Positions 24,074 through 36,575 of a DNA stretch of 64,000 nt are shown one piece after another. The DNA is from Papio anubis. Taxonomy: Eukaryota; Chordata; Mammalia; Primates; Cercopithecidae. The stretch spans positions 186,733,987-186,797,986 of the forward strand of contig NC_044977.1 of the NCBI RefSeq assembly GCF_008728515.1. Reading direction: 5' to 3'. The position numbers were made by a program, and so were the translations under genes. Each line of letters starts with the position of its first letter. Position 1 is the first letter of the stretch. The notes beneath the pieces are model-generated. The model ran no database searches. It was given only the letters and a program-made list of their open reading frames with translations, and was not told the origin of the DNA.

Positions 24074-25424
24074 TTCTGCCAAAAACTGGAACATTTTTCA
24101 AAAATTTAAAGTGAATCTTAAAATGTATACTTTTTTATTTTTGTTAATAAAAACTTCCTTGAGTAGGCTCAGATTTGTCGTCATAAGAATATTTTTGTTT
24201 TGATTTCATTCCAACATTGAAATTAAACCGTTTCCTAAGAATACCAGCTGCCATGAGGGATTCGTGATCTGAAAGTACCACAGAAAGCAAAGAACAGAAA
24301 ATGAAAACATGGCGATTAAATGTCCATTGGATGAGTCATTTAATGGTTGCCCTGAAAGAACCTGAAAATGAAACATCCCTAAAACTATGAGAAGCTAAAA
24401 AAAAAAGTGCTGTCTAAATATACACTTGCCAGTAAATGCGTGTAACAGCAGCCTCCAGCGTGGGCATGAACCAGTATTAAATTAACAACCACAAAATAAC
24501 TCTATTGATTAGCCTATTGCCTCACCTGTAATGCCAGGACTTAAATCTGAGTGCAAACACTAGTGAACAGGGTTAGGTTGTACTTTACAGTGATTGGCAG
24601 CACTATGGGAAGTCAGATGCCAATGTTTGCTCATTCTAATATGTTAAGAACCTTTTTCCCTCCCAATATCACCATGGAAAGCTGTCCTCCAGGAAAATCA
24701 TAGGTAGATCTAGATCCATCACATTTTAACTACAACTGTGGTTATAGTTAAACAGTGATTTAGTATTTTACAAAATCTAAACGATGTTGACTACTAATAA
24801 TATGTTACTAATTATATTTTTGGAGAAATCTCACTGTTGAAACTAGGACTAAACCAACTTATAAGAACTTAAGAAAGACGTGCCAAATAACACTAAAAAG
24901 CAATGAGTCTTATTCCACGGATTCTTTTTTTTTTACACAATTCTCTCTAAAGGACAATTGTTGGATAGCAGATGGAGATTGTTACGGCATTGACCTCAAA
25001 GGTTAATGATGTATCTTTAAGTATTCATTACACAACTTTAACAATGCCTTACACAGTGAAACATTTTAAAGTTTTCAAAGGGCTTTCACCTTGACCGCTG
25101 ATTATATTGTGAAGGACTGAGTAATGTACAGTGTCTCAAGTGTATTTTTTTCTTCACAGCATAATCCTGACATGTTTAAATATGCTGTAAAAGTATATTG
25201 GATGAATTAACAAATTTGGCCCACACAACAAACTATGTTAGGCAAACACAGAAGAATTAGTATACAATTTTACATATCTAGAAACAGTTTTAGTGATTTG
25301 CTAGGATGTCTTAACTATAGATAAAATCCTGAGAAGGAGTAAAGAAGTGAAACAGCCAACAAAAATCTATAGACATGGAAATTTTCAAAGAACACGTACA
25401 TTTATTTCAACACTGTTATTATAC
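24074..25424. other. Intergenic sequence, no gene seen
   Basis: AT-rich unassigned sequence with no coding signal. Confidence 0.5.
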
Positions 25425-25536
25425 TTATCAGAAATGATCAATAAAATATAGTAGACGAATGGAAGCATCAAATCAGGATTCATTTTTTTTTCAGTTTTTA
25501 GATTTTACTATTTGTTCCCTGTGATGTAACTTAGTT
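25425..25536 (+). repeat. 112-bp direct repeat, copy A
   Basis: Same length as copy B at 26517-26628. I count 10 mismatches without gaps, about 91% identity. Both begin 'ttatcagaaatgatca' and end 'taacttagtt'. No known repeat family recognised. Copy A lies in otherwise unassigned sequence. Confidence 0.9.
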
Positions 25537-25639
25537 TGTGGTTGTTTGTTTGTTTTTATCCGTAGGGGCCAACATCACTAACTTTTTTGTGTGTTCACTT
25601 TGAGGATTTATCTTTATCTTTGAAGGGTTAAGGAAGTTC

Positions 25640-25940
25640 ATATTTGAATCTTTCTTAAACCCTTTTACGTCTTAAGTAAAGTAACATTTCCACTGAGTCT
25701 TAAAAGATAAATGGGTTTGAATGCCAGTTTTAGTATTGGGCGAAGAGTTTTTCAAATCTAGAAAACCACATGAGCAAAGTCCCGATGTGAGAAACCACTG
25801 AGGATATACAGGGAAAAATAAGTTTGGTAGATTCATGAAATACGTGGAAAGAAAAAGTTTCATGTGTGAGAATTACATTATGAAGCACCTTGAACACCAA
25901 ACAGAGCACTTTGTCCCATGAACAGTAGGAAGCTACAGTT
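25640..25940. repeat. Ancient interspersed repeat, family not assigned
   Basis: The sequence ('catgagcaaagtcccgatgt', 'ggaagctacagttggttatt') shares the layout of the block at 9380-9890. Name not determined. Confidence 0.4.
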
Positions 25941-26159
25941 GGTTATTGAGCAGAAGAGTTGCAGTGTAGGTCACTGTTTTGTTTTTAATAATAATGAGTT
26001 CATAGTCATATCCGTGCTATAGTGTGACCACATTGGTGACAATGACAGAAAAGGAGGGGGTGTGTGTGTGTGTTGGAAGACAGGACTAGAGTAAGAAACT
26101 GGGGCAGGATTACCATCTGAAAGGTGGTATTTCAATAGTCCAATTAAAATGGAAAACGA

Positions 26160-26338
26160 ACCTACTACTTGCTAACTTGCTAGGTATGTAAACTAGGACA
26201 AATTACTTCCCTCTAAGCCTTGTTTTCCTCATTTGTATCCTATAGAATTATTGCTATAATTAAGTGAGAACTTGTATATACTACAATTATTAGCACCATG
26301 TCAGATATATCGTGGCTATTTCATAAATATTTATAATT
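26160..26338 (+). repeat. MIR SINE
   Basis: Sense MIR: 'acttgctaggtatgtaaact', 'aattacttccctctaagcct', 'ttcctcatttgtatcc' and 'caccatgtcagatatat', running into AT-rich sequence. Confidence 0.7.
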
Positions 26339-26516
26339 ATTATATCAAGCCAATTAAAATATGTTTTTGGGGAGAGGAGGACTTTAAAATTACTTATTAT
26401 TATTGTGTATTTATTTTCATTGACAAAAAGTGTATGTATTTATGAGGTAAAATGTGATGTTTTGATATCTGCACATGGTGTGGAATGATTATGTTAGAGT
26501 TAGTTTGAAGTCAGAA

Positions 26517-26628
26517 TTATCAGAAATGATCAACAAAACATAGTAGACACATGGAAGCCTCAAATCAGAATTCTTTTTTTTTTCAGTTTTTAGATTTTAC
26601 TATTTATACCCTGTGATATAACTTAGTT
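26517..26628 (+). repeat. 112-bp direct repeat, copy B, inside L1M
   Basis: Second copy of 25425-25536, 1,092 bp downstream and in the same orientation. It lies within the L1M 3' UTR, so it probably arrived after the L1. Confidence 0.9.
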
Positions 26629-26683
26629 ATAAGTTATAGATAACTAAGTTATAGATATAATTAGCTTGACTTCAAGCTAATTA
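26617..26683. repeat. Two tandem perfect hairpins
   Basis: Stem 1 is 14 bp (26617-26630 with 26640-26653) with a 9-nt loop. Stem 2 is 12 bp (26658-26669 with 26672-26683) with a 2-nt loop. The right arm of stem 2 is native L1M sequence and the left arm is its inverted copy. Confidence 0.9.
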
Positions 26684-26880
26684 ACATACTCTTCACTTCA
26701 CATGATCATTATTTTTTTGTGTGATGAAAACACTTAAAATCTTTCTTAGCATTTCAAATATACAGTACATTATAATTATAGTCACCATGCTATATGATAG
26801 TTCTCCAGAATTTATTCCTCTAATGGATATGTTTCGGTAAAATATTTTTGTTTTTTCTCAATAAAACTTTCTTTCATAGC

Positions 26881-29800
26881 TGGGACATCCTATTTGACAA
26901 AGGTAACAACGCACATCCACACGTCTTTCCTAAGACTATCCTCTTGGCCACTCTCAGCTAAGAAAGCTTGGCTAAGGGGGCCTATAACAGTGAGGTCATG
27001 TTGTCACCGGGAGCTTCTGCTATTCTGCACTATACAACCAGAAAGACAGCAAACCTATGAAAGAACACCCTGCTGTGGTTGAGAAGCCAGGCATGAGCTC
27101 TGCATATTTGTTCTCCTCCAACAGTGAGTCAACCATGATGTTCACTCATTGAGGAGTGTTTGCAGACACTTGATGTTAATTTATCTTCTTGCATTTCTTT
27201 GACCCAACCTGTATATAAGATGGAATGGTGAGACTATTTTTTATTATTTACCACGTTTCTCCTCCTTAAATGGTGGAGGCCTTCTCATGCTGGAGACCAA
27301 ATAGGAACGGTGACACATTTCAATGACTGGAAATGGTAAGACCGGAACAGTTATGTGTTAGGAACAAAGTATGCAGCAAGCTTTTATGGTCAAGGAGATT
27401 CCATTCTACCTTTAGGACTGGTTTTATCTTAGCAGTACCCAAGAATGATTATATGCTGGTCCTAGAATGTACAATAAATGCACACAGTATTGGAAGGTAT
27501 TAATTTTTATTGTTGTCATCCATAACTAAAAAACAGTGACCTGTTATGGTCAGACAATGTATTAAAAGACAGAACTTTGAAATAAATAATATTATTTAAT
27601 CCACACACTTACTAAACACTAGCCATACACCAGGCCCCTATAGTGTGTTGTTGGAATTCCAACATGGCTATGCAATATTTCCTTCACTTAAAGTATTTTG
27701 AATGGAAAGATCCCTCTAAGGAATAGGCTTGGTGAATAGTAATAACTAAGTAATCCTTCTGGCCTTTAATTAATAAATTTATAGTTAAACAGGATTCATA
27801 TTAACTTCATTTCATTTTATCCAAGAAGACTTAGTACTCATTGGAAATATGACTTTGCATATTTTATTTCTTTTTGGGGACACTCATATTTCTTAGACTG
27901 CTGGAAAGATGGAAGAGTTGTGTTTTTCTCTCTAAGGTATCAACTTGGTGATTTCCCCTCAGTCTTGTACAGATAAATACATTTTGACATTTGGTTGGGT
28001 TGTCTTCTTCAGTCAGATTGGCATTACCAATCCCTTGAGAGTTCATAAACAGAGAAAAGAAGGAGGCAAGGGAGCAATAAGAATCAAAATGTAAAGAATT
28101 TGATTCTCACGATGAAGACTAAAAATATGCTTAGGTTTATTTTCCACTTGTTAACTGAACGATTAAAGAAGGAAAAGTATTTCTTTGTTCTCGAGTTTAT
28201 TTTTCTGCCTGTCCTAAGACACAACTCCATGTTTGCATACATCTTTGTGGTTGGAAGAATGTTATTTGAGAAAGCATTCCTTTTAATAAAGTTTGGTCAT
28301 GTAAGCCACTTTGTTATGAAATACAGTACACATTCTTGTTTTATTCATGTCAAATTTTCATCAAGGACATAAAAAATTATAGGTTCAGAGAAAGGCGGAA
28401 AATACCCAAATCTCTACATTTAATACTAAACATTGTATTGAAGTAATCAATCAAACTATTCAGTGTTAGCCATATTACTGAAAAAGGCCAATATTAAGGC
28501 CAAACAGTCCCCCTATTAATGTGCTGGGAATTCATGGGGAACTCTGATGTCTGTGGTTGGTGGTGACAGTTTGAGATTAGTATTTTAGTATTGTAATTTC
28601 CCAGAGTTGCTTCGGAAACAAAAAGATAAGACTCCATTCTACTTGTGAAGTGTATTAAAATTCTAGGGTTGAATCTATTCAATTTTTCCACCTGTATATT
28701 TGATGTTAGAATATGTTTAACTTCCTTAAAAAGTGCTCTGATGATTGTTGCAGGGATATCATCAGTTGATTCTTTCATTTGAGAAGCATCTCTTCTTCTG
28801 ATTTCTGCCATGAAGTAGAAGGGGAATTAGATCTAAGTATGCTTTAGCAACTAGCTAAATATATAGTTCCAATTATATTAACTCAAAAGATTAATATTTG
28901 TTTTTGTTAGACCCAACAGGGTATGTTAAATAAAGCTCCACATTTTGGTCAATCTCCATCTGTTATTAACACTATGTTGACAAATTTTTCACTGATTAAG
29001 GTACCACTAGTCAATGTACTGGAATTAACTTATTACCTGGAAAAGTCACACTTGATATTTACACACATATAAGCTTCTAGTTAACATAAGCCCGACTAGT
29101 CCACTGGAAACATTAGGACGTTTCACTCAAGTTGGAGAAAATAGTTTTTTTCTAATTCAAGAGGCAATTGTATCAGTATAGATGGAGGAGACATGAGGAG
29201 GTATTTTTAGGAAAATTGCCGAAGTCTAACTAATATTCTTGGTAGAATGGTAGAATGTCTCATCAACTTTTTGGAACAGTAAATCCATTACAGCAATTCA
29301 TCCATTTACATAGGCTTAAAAGTATAATCTGTGATTATTAGTCATTGGTTTAAAAATCTCTGAATGAATTAGACAGACATTTAATCATATAATAAGAAAT
29401 AAGATGTTAGAACATCCTAAACACATTGTTTATGCTTCTTTGCCTGACCTCTGCTGTCAAAAAGCCATGACAGCTGTTTGGTTTCGAGTGTGTCCAATCC
29501 AGTGAAGTGGCAAAAATCCTTTTAGAACAAGTTAGATTGCTTCTCTTTTGTTCTACTACCCATTGTACGCACGAGCGTCATCTCTTTAGATGAGATAGCC
29601 ACATTTGCAATAACTAGTTCGTTCTTTTTCTTGGGCTAAATTTGAATATTTCCTGTTTATGGCAGTATGGAAACATTTCTAGTATCTGGAAAAGCCTTGG
29701 ACTTTCACTCCAGAAAGTAGCCCAAGAGACTGTGCTTTGTCTTTGCCTCCTATCTGATGACATTTCTGTACAGAACAAGTCTACTCCTACAGGCTGATGG

Positions 29801-30379
29801 GAAAATAGAAGCATGGCCATCAGAAGCCTACTTCTAGACATTTTTTTTTTTTTTTTGGCCAGGGCCCAAAGTCCTTTGAAAGCAAAGAGGAGTTTTTCCT
29901 GCAAATTTATCCAAACAGGTTTTCCCATGACACAAGTTGCTACACTTCCCTTTCACTCCCTTACCTATTTCCACTACAAAGTAACGACTTCATTGAACTT
30001 TCCCCAATGAATCTGTCACCCAGAACAGTCATTCTTTAAAACAGAAAGGCAACATATGTAAGGACAGTCTTTTGAGACTAATGTAAACTTTTAATTTCTT
30101 GCCCAAGTGTATTATTAAATAATAGTTAATCTCCTGAATAACACTTCGGGCTACTTTGCCACTCAGAAGAGAGAATTACCAGAAGGAGCTCTGATGGCCA
30201 CGACTCAGATTTAGTTCCAGAAAGAGGCCAATGACCTTTGGAGAACAGAATGACAAGCATGTTATTTAAGCAGACACTTGAATTCATCAGGCATACAGTC
30301 ATATTTTAAAATATCATATTTTAATAAAATCAATACCTCATATAATTATTAATCAGTATAGTTATAGATAAAATATATT
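26881..30379. other. Long intergenic stretch, no gene seen
   Basis: About 3.5 kb without a repeat I can name. The longest frames (28494-28811 and 29614-29928, minus strand, about 105 codons each) lack known domains. A poly(T) tract lies at 29841-29857. The absence of young repeats may reflect chance, or old repeats I cannot recognise. Confidence 0.45.
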
Positions 30380-30500
30380 GACCCACTATGTGCTGGCACT
30401 GTGCCATGTGCTTTATCTACATTTATTTTCTTTAATTATAATAGCATTAATCTTCTGAGATAGGTATATTATCTGTCTTTCCATTTTAAAAATAAAAAGA
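30380..30500 (-). repeat. MIR SINE fragment
   Basis: Reverse MIR: 'actatgtgctggcactgtgc', 'catgtgctttatctac' and 'ttctgagataggtatatta'. Confidence 0.7.
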
Positions 30501-30529
30501 TGGGGTGGCCAAATAATCTAGTAACAATA

Positions 30530-30880
30530 AAAATGCATATCCAATGTTTATTATTTGCCAGGCCATGTTTAATTATACTTAATAATATTATAAATATAAC
30601 ATTAATAATAAATATAAATATAATGTTTCTATAATAAAATAAAATAAATATAACATAAATATAATATGAATTATATTAACTCATTGAATCTGCAATAAAA
30701 CCCCGTTGAGTAGGTATTATAATTAGTCCCAACTTTAAGGCGAGGCAGTAGAAAGGCACAAGAAAGGTTAAGTAATTGCTCAAAGTCTCAGCTAGTAAGT
30801 GGTGGAGTTGTGACTGAAATGCTGACAGTCTGGTTCCTCAGGCTATCCTCTTACCACTGCATTGTACTGTCTCTGCCTTT
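30530..30880 (-). repeat. MIR SINE with AT-rich expansion
   Basis: A reverse MIR is split by about 90 bp of A/T-only ATA/AAT-type units (about 30580-30670). Flanks read 'gtttattatttgccaggcc' on the left and 'aaccccgttgagtaggtat', 'ggttaagtaattgctcaaag' and 'tcagctagtaagtggtgga' on the right. Confidence 0.75.
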
Positions 30881-31839
30881 CCACGCAATCAATTACTAAT
30901 GATTTCTGTCTGGTTAGTGGTAGCCATGGGCCTTAATTTAAAGTCTGTGCTCTTAATTACTATTTACTCTATTGCCTCTCATTTAGTGTGCTTAATACAA
31001 AGTTCTGTGTTTTTCATTGTACATACCAGTGGGAGAGGAGCGTGCAGAGATCATCTTTGTCCTTGGAAAGTTTACTGTTGGGTAAGGAAACTGTGTTATC
31101 TCTAAAAAAGGGGTGTACTCATCCAACTAAAATCAGAATGAATTCTACAAATGATAACTCTAGGATCATTAGAGACCCTCCATGACTCCAATCACTTTGA
31201 CTCCTACAACTCTTAGGACTTCTACACTCCTATGGGACTCCTGTAACTTTGAGTATTGAATGAGCCAAGGGGGTCTCCACTGAAGATATTTGTAGAGGTT
31301 ATTTCCTATAAGAACTGTTATAATTATTAACAAGTGAGCTAGTGCTGAAGGTTGTACCCTGTCACTACAAAAAAAGGCAAATGGCTGAACTAATGATTGG
31401 CAGTGAAAAGGAAAAATCTGCCATTAGGGGTAATACCAGCTTCAGAGTGCTAGCCTCCTTCTTTCCTAGGAGAGGAAATGACGACGGGACATGAAGGAAT
31501 TAATGAGGATTCCAAACTTTAATTCCAATGTGTATGGTCCCCAAATATTCTCTGTGAACAAAATGTAGTTTACTGAAGGAAAAGTAATTTCTTTCTGGAG
31601 ACACAAAATACATTGAGGGAAAAGTGGAGAGGAAAAGATATTTTTGAGAGAATAAAATCCTGAAAGTTTTGGTAAGTTTATATTTGATAAAACTATAAAT
31701 GTTATGATAGAAATAACACTAAACTCGGAATCAGATGCCCAAGTTCAAGTTCTCACTGAAATCTTAGAATTTATTCTCATAGATAAAATATTACTGTAAT
31801 TAGTAGATTTTTATTAAAGTGACATTTTCTCACAGCCTT
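30881..31839. other. Intergenic sequence, no gene seen
   Basis: Unassigned. Short frames near 30899-31185 have no domain. Confidence 0.5.
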
Positions 31840-32085
31840 TCTCTATTTAGTGCACAGCAGCCTCTTCCTTTTCTGAGCTCCTATAGTTCATACGATTCAC
31901 CTAAACTGTCTATATTATTATATTATATACTATCATATAGTATTATTTACTGGACTATGTATTACTATGCCATTTAATTCAATTTCATTATTAAGTTATT
32001 TAAGGGTTGGGATTATGAATTTTACTTCTTTTTAGTTCCTCTTCTTTACCAAAAGTGGTTGTTCAGTAATTGTTGATGGATTGAG
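31840..32085 (+). repeat. L2 LINE 3' fragment
   Basis: Sense L2-like 3' end: 'gcacagcagcctcttcc', 'aagggttgggattatgaat' and 'gtggttgttcagtaattgtt', with AT-rich drift in the middle. Confidence 0.55.
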
Positions 32086-32589
32086 ATTAGGGCTCCATTA
32101 GAAAGGTACTCACAAAGTCAATGTTTTCTAAACAAATCAGTGGAATTAAAGCTTATTATTTATTTACTGATAATAATGAACCATCATGAATGCGTAAACC
32201 AGAGGCATCACTTTATCCCAGTAGTTGCAACCAATTGTAATAATGTAAATATGGTGGTATATACAATTACTAATTGTCAGTTAATGTAAGTTTATTCTTT
32301 GTGTAATCACAGTAGTCTTTTTTCTTAAAGACGAAATTTTTCAGCATTGACACTTTTAATAAATGATGTATTTACATTGGTAATCATATGGTAGAAAAAA
32401 ACTATTTTTTGAATGACTTTTTATAAAAAATAAAAGTCAGAAAAAAGAATTGTGATTTCAATCCTGAATTTCCTGGGAGGTTTCTGTTTCTCATCTCAGT
32501 TTGAAGTGAGAAAACGTGTTTTCAATCTAACTCTTACAATGTAGGGTACTATATAGATCAATATAACATGGAGGTTTCACTTATATACT
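32086..32589. other. Intergenic sequence, no gene seen
   Basis: AT-rich, unassigned. Confidence 0.5.
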
Positions 32590-32690
32590 AGGATAGTGGA
32601 AAGAGCGCTCCACCGAGACTGGAGATCTGATTAGAAACCCCGGTGTTATTGACTACTTTTTGTGTGATGTTGGGTAAATACCTGTATAAC
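32590..32690 (+). repeat. MIR SINE 5' fragment
   Basis: Sense MIR head: 'atagtggaaagagcgctcc', 'ctggagatctgattagaaac' and 'tgtgatgttgggtaaatacc'. Confidence 0.65.
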
Positions 32691-33089
32691 AATCTCTTCC
32701 AACAATAACATACTGGGATTCCTCACGATACAAAATTCGCATTCTTACTTCTACCTTGGGTCCCAATATGCTATTTCTCTGTCATCCTGGGACATTACAT
32801 TGCTATCTAAGAGTTACTCACCCTGGAATGAAAACTGCAAGTTCATAAATAAAACAATGTAAGGTTGAAATAGCCTTAGTGCTATAAAGAGCTGCAGAGT
32901 CTTATGATATATATATTTATATACATATAGTGACTGTGTAAAAAATGATCTTGGCAGCTTAGGCATCAGATAGTTGACCAGGTCAAAGTGGGTGGTTTTG
33001 CTTGATGCTATTTACCTATTCTTCCCTCGTGCAATTTTATTTGCTTTGGGTAAGTTCTTCTTAATAAATGTTCTCAAGTCAGAAATAGA
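32691..33089. other. Intergenic sequence, no gene seen
   Basis: Unassigned. A TATA/TTTA-rich patch is near 32908-32930. Confidence 0.5.
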
Positions 33090-33250
33090 ACGGCCTCGTC
33101 CTGCCTCCACTGCTTAATAGTTCATTACATTGGGTAAGTCACATGTTCTCTTTGAGCTTTAGTTCTCCAACTCTAAAATAAGGATAATAATGCCTAGTTA
33201 ACATAATTTTCATGAATATTAAATGAGCACTTATCAATTAATACTTACAC
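33090..33250 (+). repeat. MIR SINE fragment
   Basis: Sense MIR: 'cctgcctccactgcttaata', 'tgggtaagtcacatgttctc', 'agttctccaactctaaaata' and 'gaatattaaatgagcac'. Confidence 0.7.
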
Positions 33251-33874
33251 ACTAATAAGTATTTCCAAATTTGAGGGATGATAATGATAATGATACTTTG
33301 CAGACAATAAAAAATTTGAGGATGATACAGTAACTCCTTCAGGTGTTCATCCTTAATTAGGTGATTGTACAATATTCTAAATAAAATACCAGCAGTTTTG
33401 AAACTGTGGTAGCTTCACAATTTTGCAAACTTACTTTTAAACTTGGACTTTTAATGCAGTATTTGCCTTAATAAGAAGGAATTATCCACCTGAATATAAC
33501 ATATTTACTTGATTATAAAACAATAATACTATTACAACTGCTACCACTATCACTACAAGGATAATAATAGTATTTTTGATCATGTAAATATCACAATATT
33601 CAAGAACGATCATCCCTCAAAATGTATTAAACCTAAAGCAATCTTTCTGTTTTCTAAGAGTATGATTATTATATATAGAGAAATGTTTGCTTAATATCTT
33701 TTATTTCAGATGTTGTGAAATGGGATAGAGTAATTATTCTTTGCATCTAAAGGATATCAAGAATGACTCAGGACAAATGTACACCTATTGGGCTACTATA
33801 AGAAAGGCAGGAATAATCAGGAAGAGAGCTCTTTCTTATTTGGACTGAAGCTACCTTAGCTTCAACAGGAGAAT
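33251..33874. other. Intergenic AT-rich sequence, no gene seen
   Basis: Unassigned, with several ATA/ATTA-rich patches (33515-33600). Confidence 0.5.
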
Positions 33875-34008
33875 ACCTAGGTGAGGGGTTGATCAGTGCA
33901 GCAAACCACCATGGCACATGTTTACCTGTGTCACAAATCTACACATCCTGCAGGTGTAACCCAGGACTTAAAATAAAAGTTGATGGGGAAAAAAAAAAAA
34001 GAAAAAGA
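33875..34008 (+). repeat. Very short 5'-truncated L1 tail
   Basis: Only the last ~130 bp of an L1 3' end: 'acctaggtgaggggttgatc', 'ccaccatggcacatgtttac', 'cttaaaataaaagttgatgg', then an A-rich tail. The wording fits primate-era L1PB/L1MA groups. Confidence 0.85.
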
Positions 34009-34370
34009 AAAAGGGAGAATCAAGCCCAGTGAAAACATAGGTCTTAACAGAGACTTAAATCAGAAGTCTAAAAAATTTCACTGGATTTTTCAATACCTGC
34101 TCAGAAGCTGATCATTTTGAACAACTGAGGTTGAACCACAGAACTCTGGGACTAACTAGCATTTTCACAACTCAACTTGTTCACATTTCAATGCTTCTGA
34201 GCCATATTTAGCCAAAGAGAGTGTGTCAGTTGCTTGCTTAGACGCTCATGCAGTCAGGTCACTAGAATCCAAGGATTTGGCAGCCTGTCTTCATGAGCAA
34301 CCTCCACTACTGAAATGTATGACTTCAGTTTCAAGACTCTTGAGAAGTAAATAATGGCAAAATAACTAAA
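34009..34370. other. Intergenic sequence, no gene seen
   Basis: Unassigned stretch between an L1 tail and an AluY. Confidence 0.5.
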
Positions 34371-34371
34371 G

Positions 34372-34409
<38 letters not shown>
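34371..34409. repeat. Compound (TA)n-(TG)n microsatellite at an Alu tail
   Basis: About 18 bp of TA passes into about 20 bp of TG, directly followed by the Alu poly(T). It probably grew from the Alu tail on the reverse strand. Confidence 0.9.
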
Positions 34410-34680
34410 TTTTTTTTTTTTGAGACAGAGTCTCGCTCTGTCGCCCAGGCTGGAGTGCAGTGGCGCGATCTTGACTCACTGCAAGCTCTGCCTCCTGGGT
34501 TCACGCCATTCTCCTGCCTCAGCCTCCCGAGTAGCTGGGCCCGGCTGATTTTTTGTATTTTTAGTAGAGACGGGGTTTCACCGTGTTAGCCAGGATGCTC
34601 TCGATCTCCTGACCTCATGATCTGACCGCCTCGGCCTCCCAAAGTGCTGGGATTACAGGAGTGAGCCACCGCGCCCGGCC
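34409..34680 (-). repeat. AluY-like SINE with a small deletion
   Basis: Reverse Alu with few changes, ending 'gccaccgcgcccggcc'. About 20 bp between the monomers is missing: after 'gtagctggg' the text jumps to 'cccggctgatttt'. ACTAAAG before the TA/TG tract (34365-34371) and after the Alu (34681-34687) is the likely target-site duplication. Confidence 0.94.
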
Positions 34681-36224
34681 ACTAAAGGTACTAAAAATAT
34701 TAATGAGGAAATCAATTGTTACCGATTTTCTTCTGAAAGATGGCTGGAGAGGCAGTGACTGCTATTCAGCTATTCTGGGTCTGTTGTTAGAGCCTGTAGA
34801 GAGGCTTTAGCAGGATTAAGCAATGTTGACAGACATATGCAAGTGAAGTCTCTAGTATGTGTTTCCGTGCTATGATTCAGCTCAAAAACGGGGCAGAGAA
34901 AATTTACAGAAAGCTTAAAGTTGCAAAAACATTCCAGTTTTTGATTGCTAAGCAGAAGTATCTGAGGGTATCTAAGTTTTAAAAATGAAGTGCTCTGTTC
35001 TGTAAAGTTTGTTAGAGCATTTTTAAATATGTGAGCTAACGTAAAAATATAACAGATGTCATAAACAGATAAGGAATTTGTTTTTATATGAAAAACGACT
35101 AGGGATGTGATTATTTGTCTAAAGTTGATAAGAGGCAGAATCACCAAAACTTAAGAAGACATATCCTAGATAGTAACTGGCCAGGAAGATAAAGAAAGTA
35201 AATCTTTGTGTTGTTTTTGTTTTTAAGCGAGAAAGTGATTCTGACCCGCCTACCAAGTTATTACATTGGGCTCTGGTTTTTAACAACATAGCATATATCA
35301 AGATCACCCATGAAACAAAACAAAATAATAAAAAATAGGGGAGGCAAGTTCCTACCTCCAAAATCTCTGACTTGAAACAATACCTGTAAGGCCCTAGAGA
35401 CAGGCCCAGTTAAACCAATTTGTTTAGTTCACAGAAGATGTATCCATACAAAAACACATTCTTTTCTGGATTGTTTTCACACATTAACTTCATATCATTC
35501 ATATTATTTTGATGAGGTATTTAACCAAATTACTTTTCACTTACCTTGCTTCTCTACTAGGTTATAAGAAAAGTAATTGGGATTACAAGTACACTTTACT
35601 GAAGTGTTACGGACAACGGCCTTCTCTGTTAATTTCTTTACAAAAGAAAGTTTTCTGAAAGTCAGCTAAGGGTCAGACACCGTGCTAAATTCGCAGGTTT
35701 AAAACTCAACAACAGCCAGCTCCTGACCTCCAGGAGTTCACAGTTTAGTTGCAGACAAACAGGTCAAGTGCATGAGCAGTCAGAATCAATGTTTTTCTTC
35801 TTGGCACTCACAGAGTCCTTTATACTAATTAAAAAATGCTCAATGTATTCTGTCTTTTGTGGCTATATCCACATCTATCTCCTCAAGCAGACTGAAATTT
35901 TCCTGAGGGCGGAGATAGCTACAGTCCCATAGGTCTGTTGGTACCAATATATAATAAGGATAAGTAAATTAAAACTGATGAAAGCAAATACCTTGCAGAT
36001 GCAATTGTTGATAGAAAGTCAACTCAACTTTGCATAATGATGTAAGAGTTACTTAAATCCCAAACTGGAAAATTAAAGATCATCCTTTGTTCTTCTATGT
36101 CTCTGCATCCAAATCCAAAGAGATCTGTACCAAGGACACAGAATCTGACTGATGATATGTCAAGAATTGCATTCTTCAATATTTTTACTTTTATTTATTT
36201 ACTTAAGTAAAATCAACATTTCTC
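34681..36224. other. Intergenic sequence with an L2-like patch
   Basis: No gene. An L2-type 3' fragment may lie at 35815-35960 ('ctgagggcggagatagctac'), and 35655-35760 resembles another old repeat. Minus-strand frames at 34770-35361 have no domains. Confidence 0.5.
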
Positions 36225-36575
36225 TCCTGGACTATTGCAAAAATGATATGCTTTCAGGTACTTATTTTCTCTCACCAGGTCTTCCACTCTTTCTCCAAGG
36301 CTATCTTCCTAAAGAGCAAATTTGATCTTTTCTCATGCTTAGAAACCCCTTTTGACATCCCATTTCTTATCAGATAAAATCCAAACACCTCAGCAGATGA
36401 ATTTCTTCTTCTTGCCGCAGCTTATATCCCCAGACATGGCCATCTGCAACCCCTCTCCCCACTGTCCCTCAAATGCATCAGGCTTCTTAAATATCTCGTA
36501 TCTTGCCACGTCCTGCTCTTCCCTTTTAGGAGGCCCCTTCTCATTTTTATTCCTGATGAAGTCTTAATCAGGCTG
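36225..36575 (+). repeat. L2 LINE fragment
   Basis: Sense L2: 'ctcctggactattgcaaaaa', 'ggctatcttcctaaagagc', 'cagataaaatccaaacacct' and 'cttgccacgtcctgctcttc'. Confidence 0.75.

Larger units (their letters stand above)
26375..26880 (-). repeat. Old L1 (L1M) 3' UTR, disrupted
   Basis: Reverse-strand L1M 3' UTR: 'gtgatgttttgatatctgc' and 'gtggaatgatta' on the left; 'tcaagctaattaacatac', 'tatagtcaccatgctatat' and 'ttctccagaatttattcctc' on the right. Between about 26492 and 26671 the expected L1 text is replaced by roughly 180 bp holding duplicate copy B and two hairpins. Confidence 0.8.

Noticed and set aside
28494..28811. 105-codon minus-strand frame with a fairly protein-like composition
   Set aside because: No recognisable family, no splice or promoter context and no neighbours that support it. 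Frames of this size are expected by chance in 64 kb.
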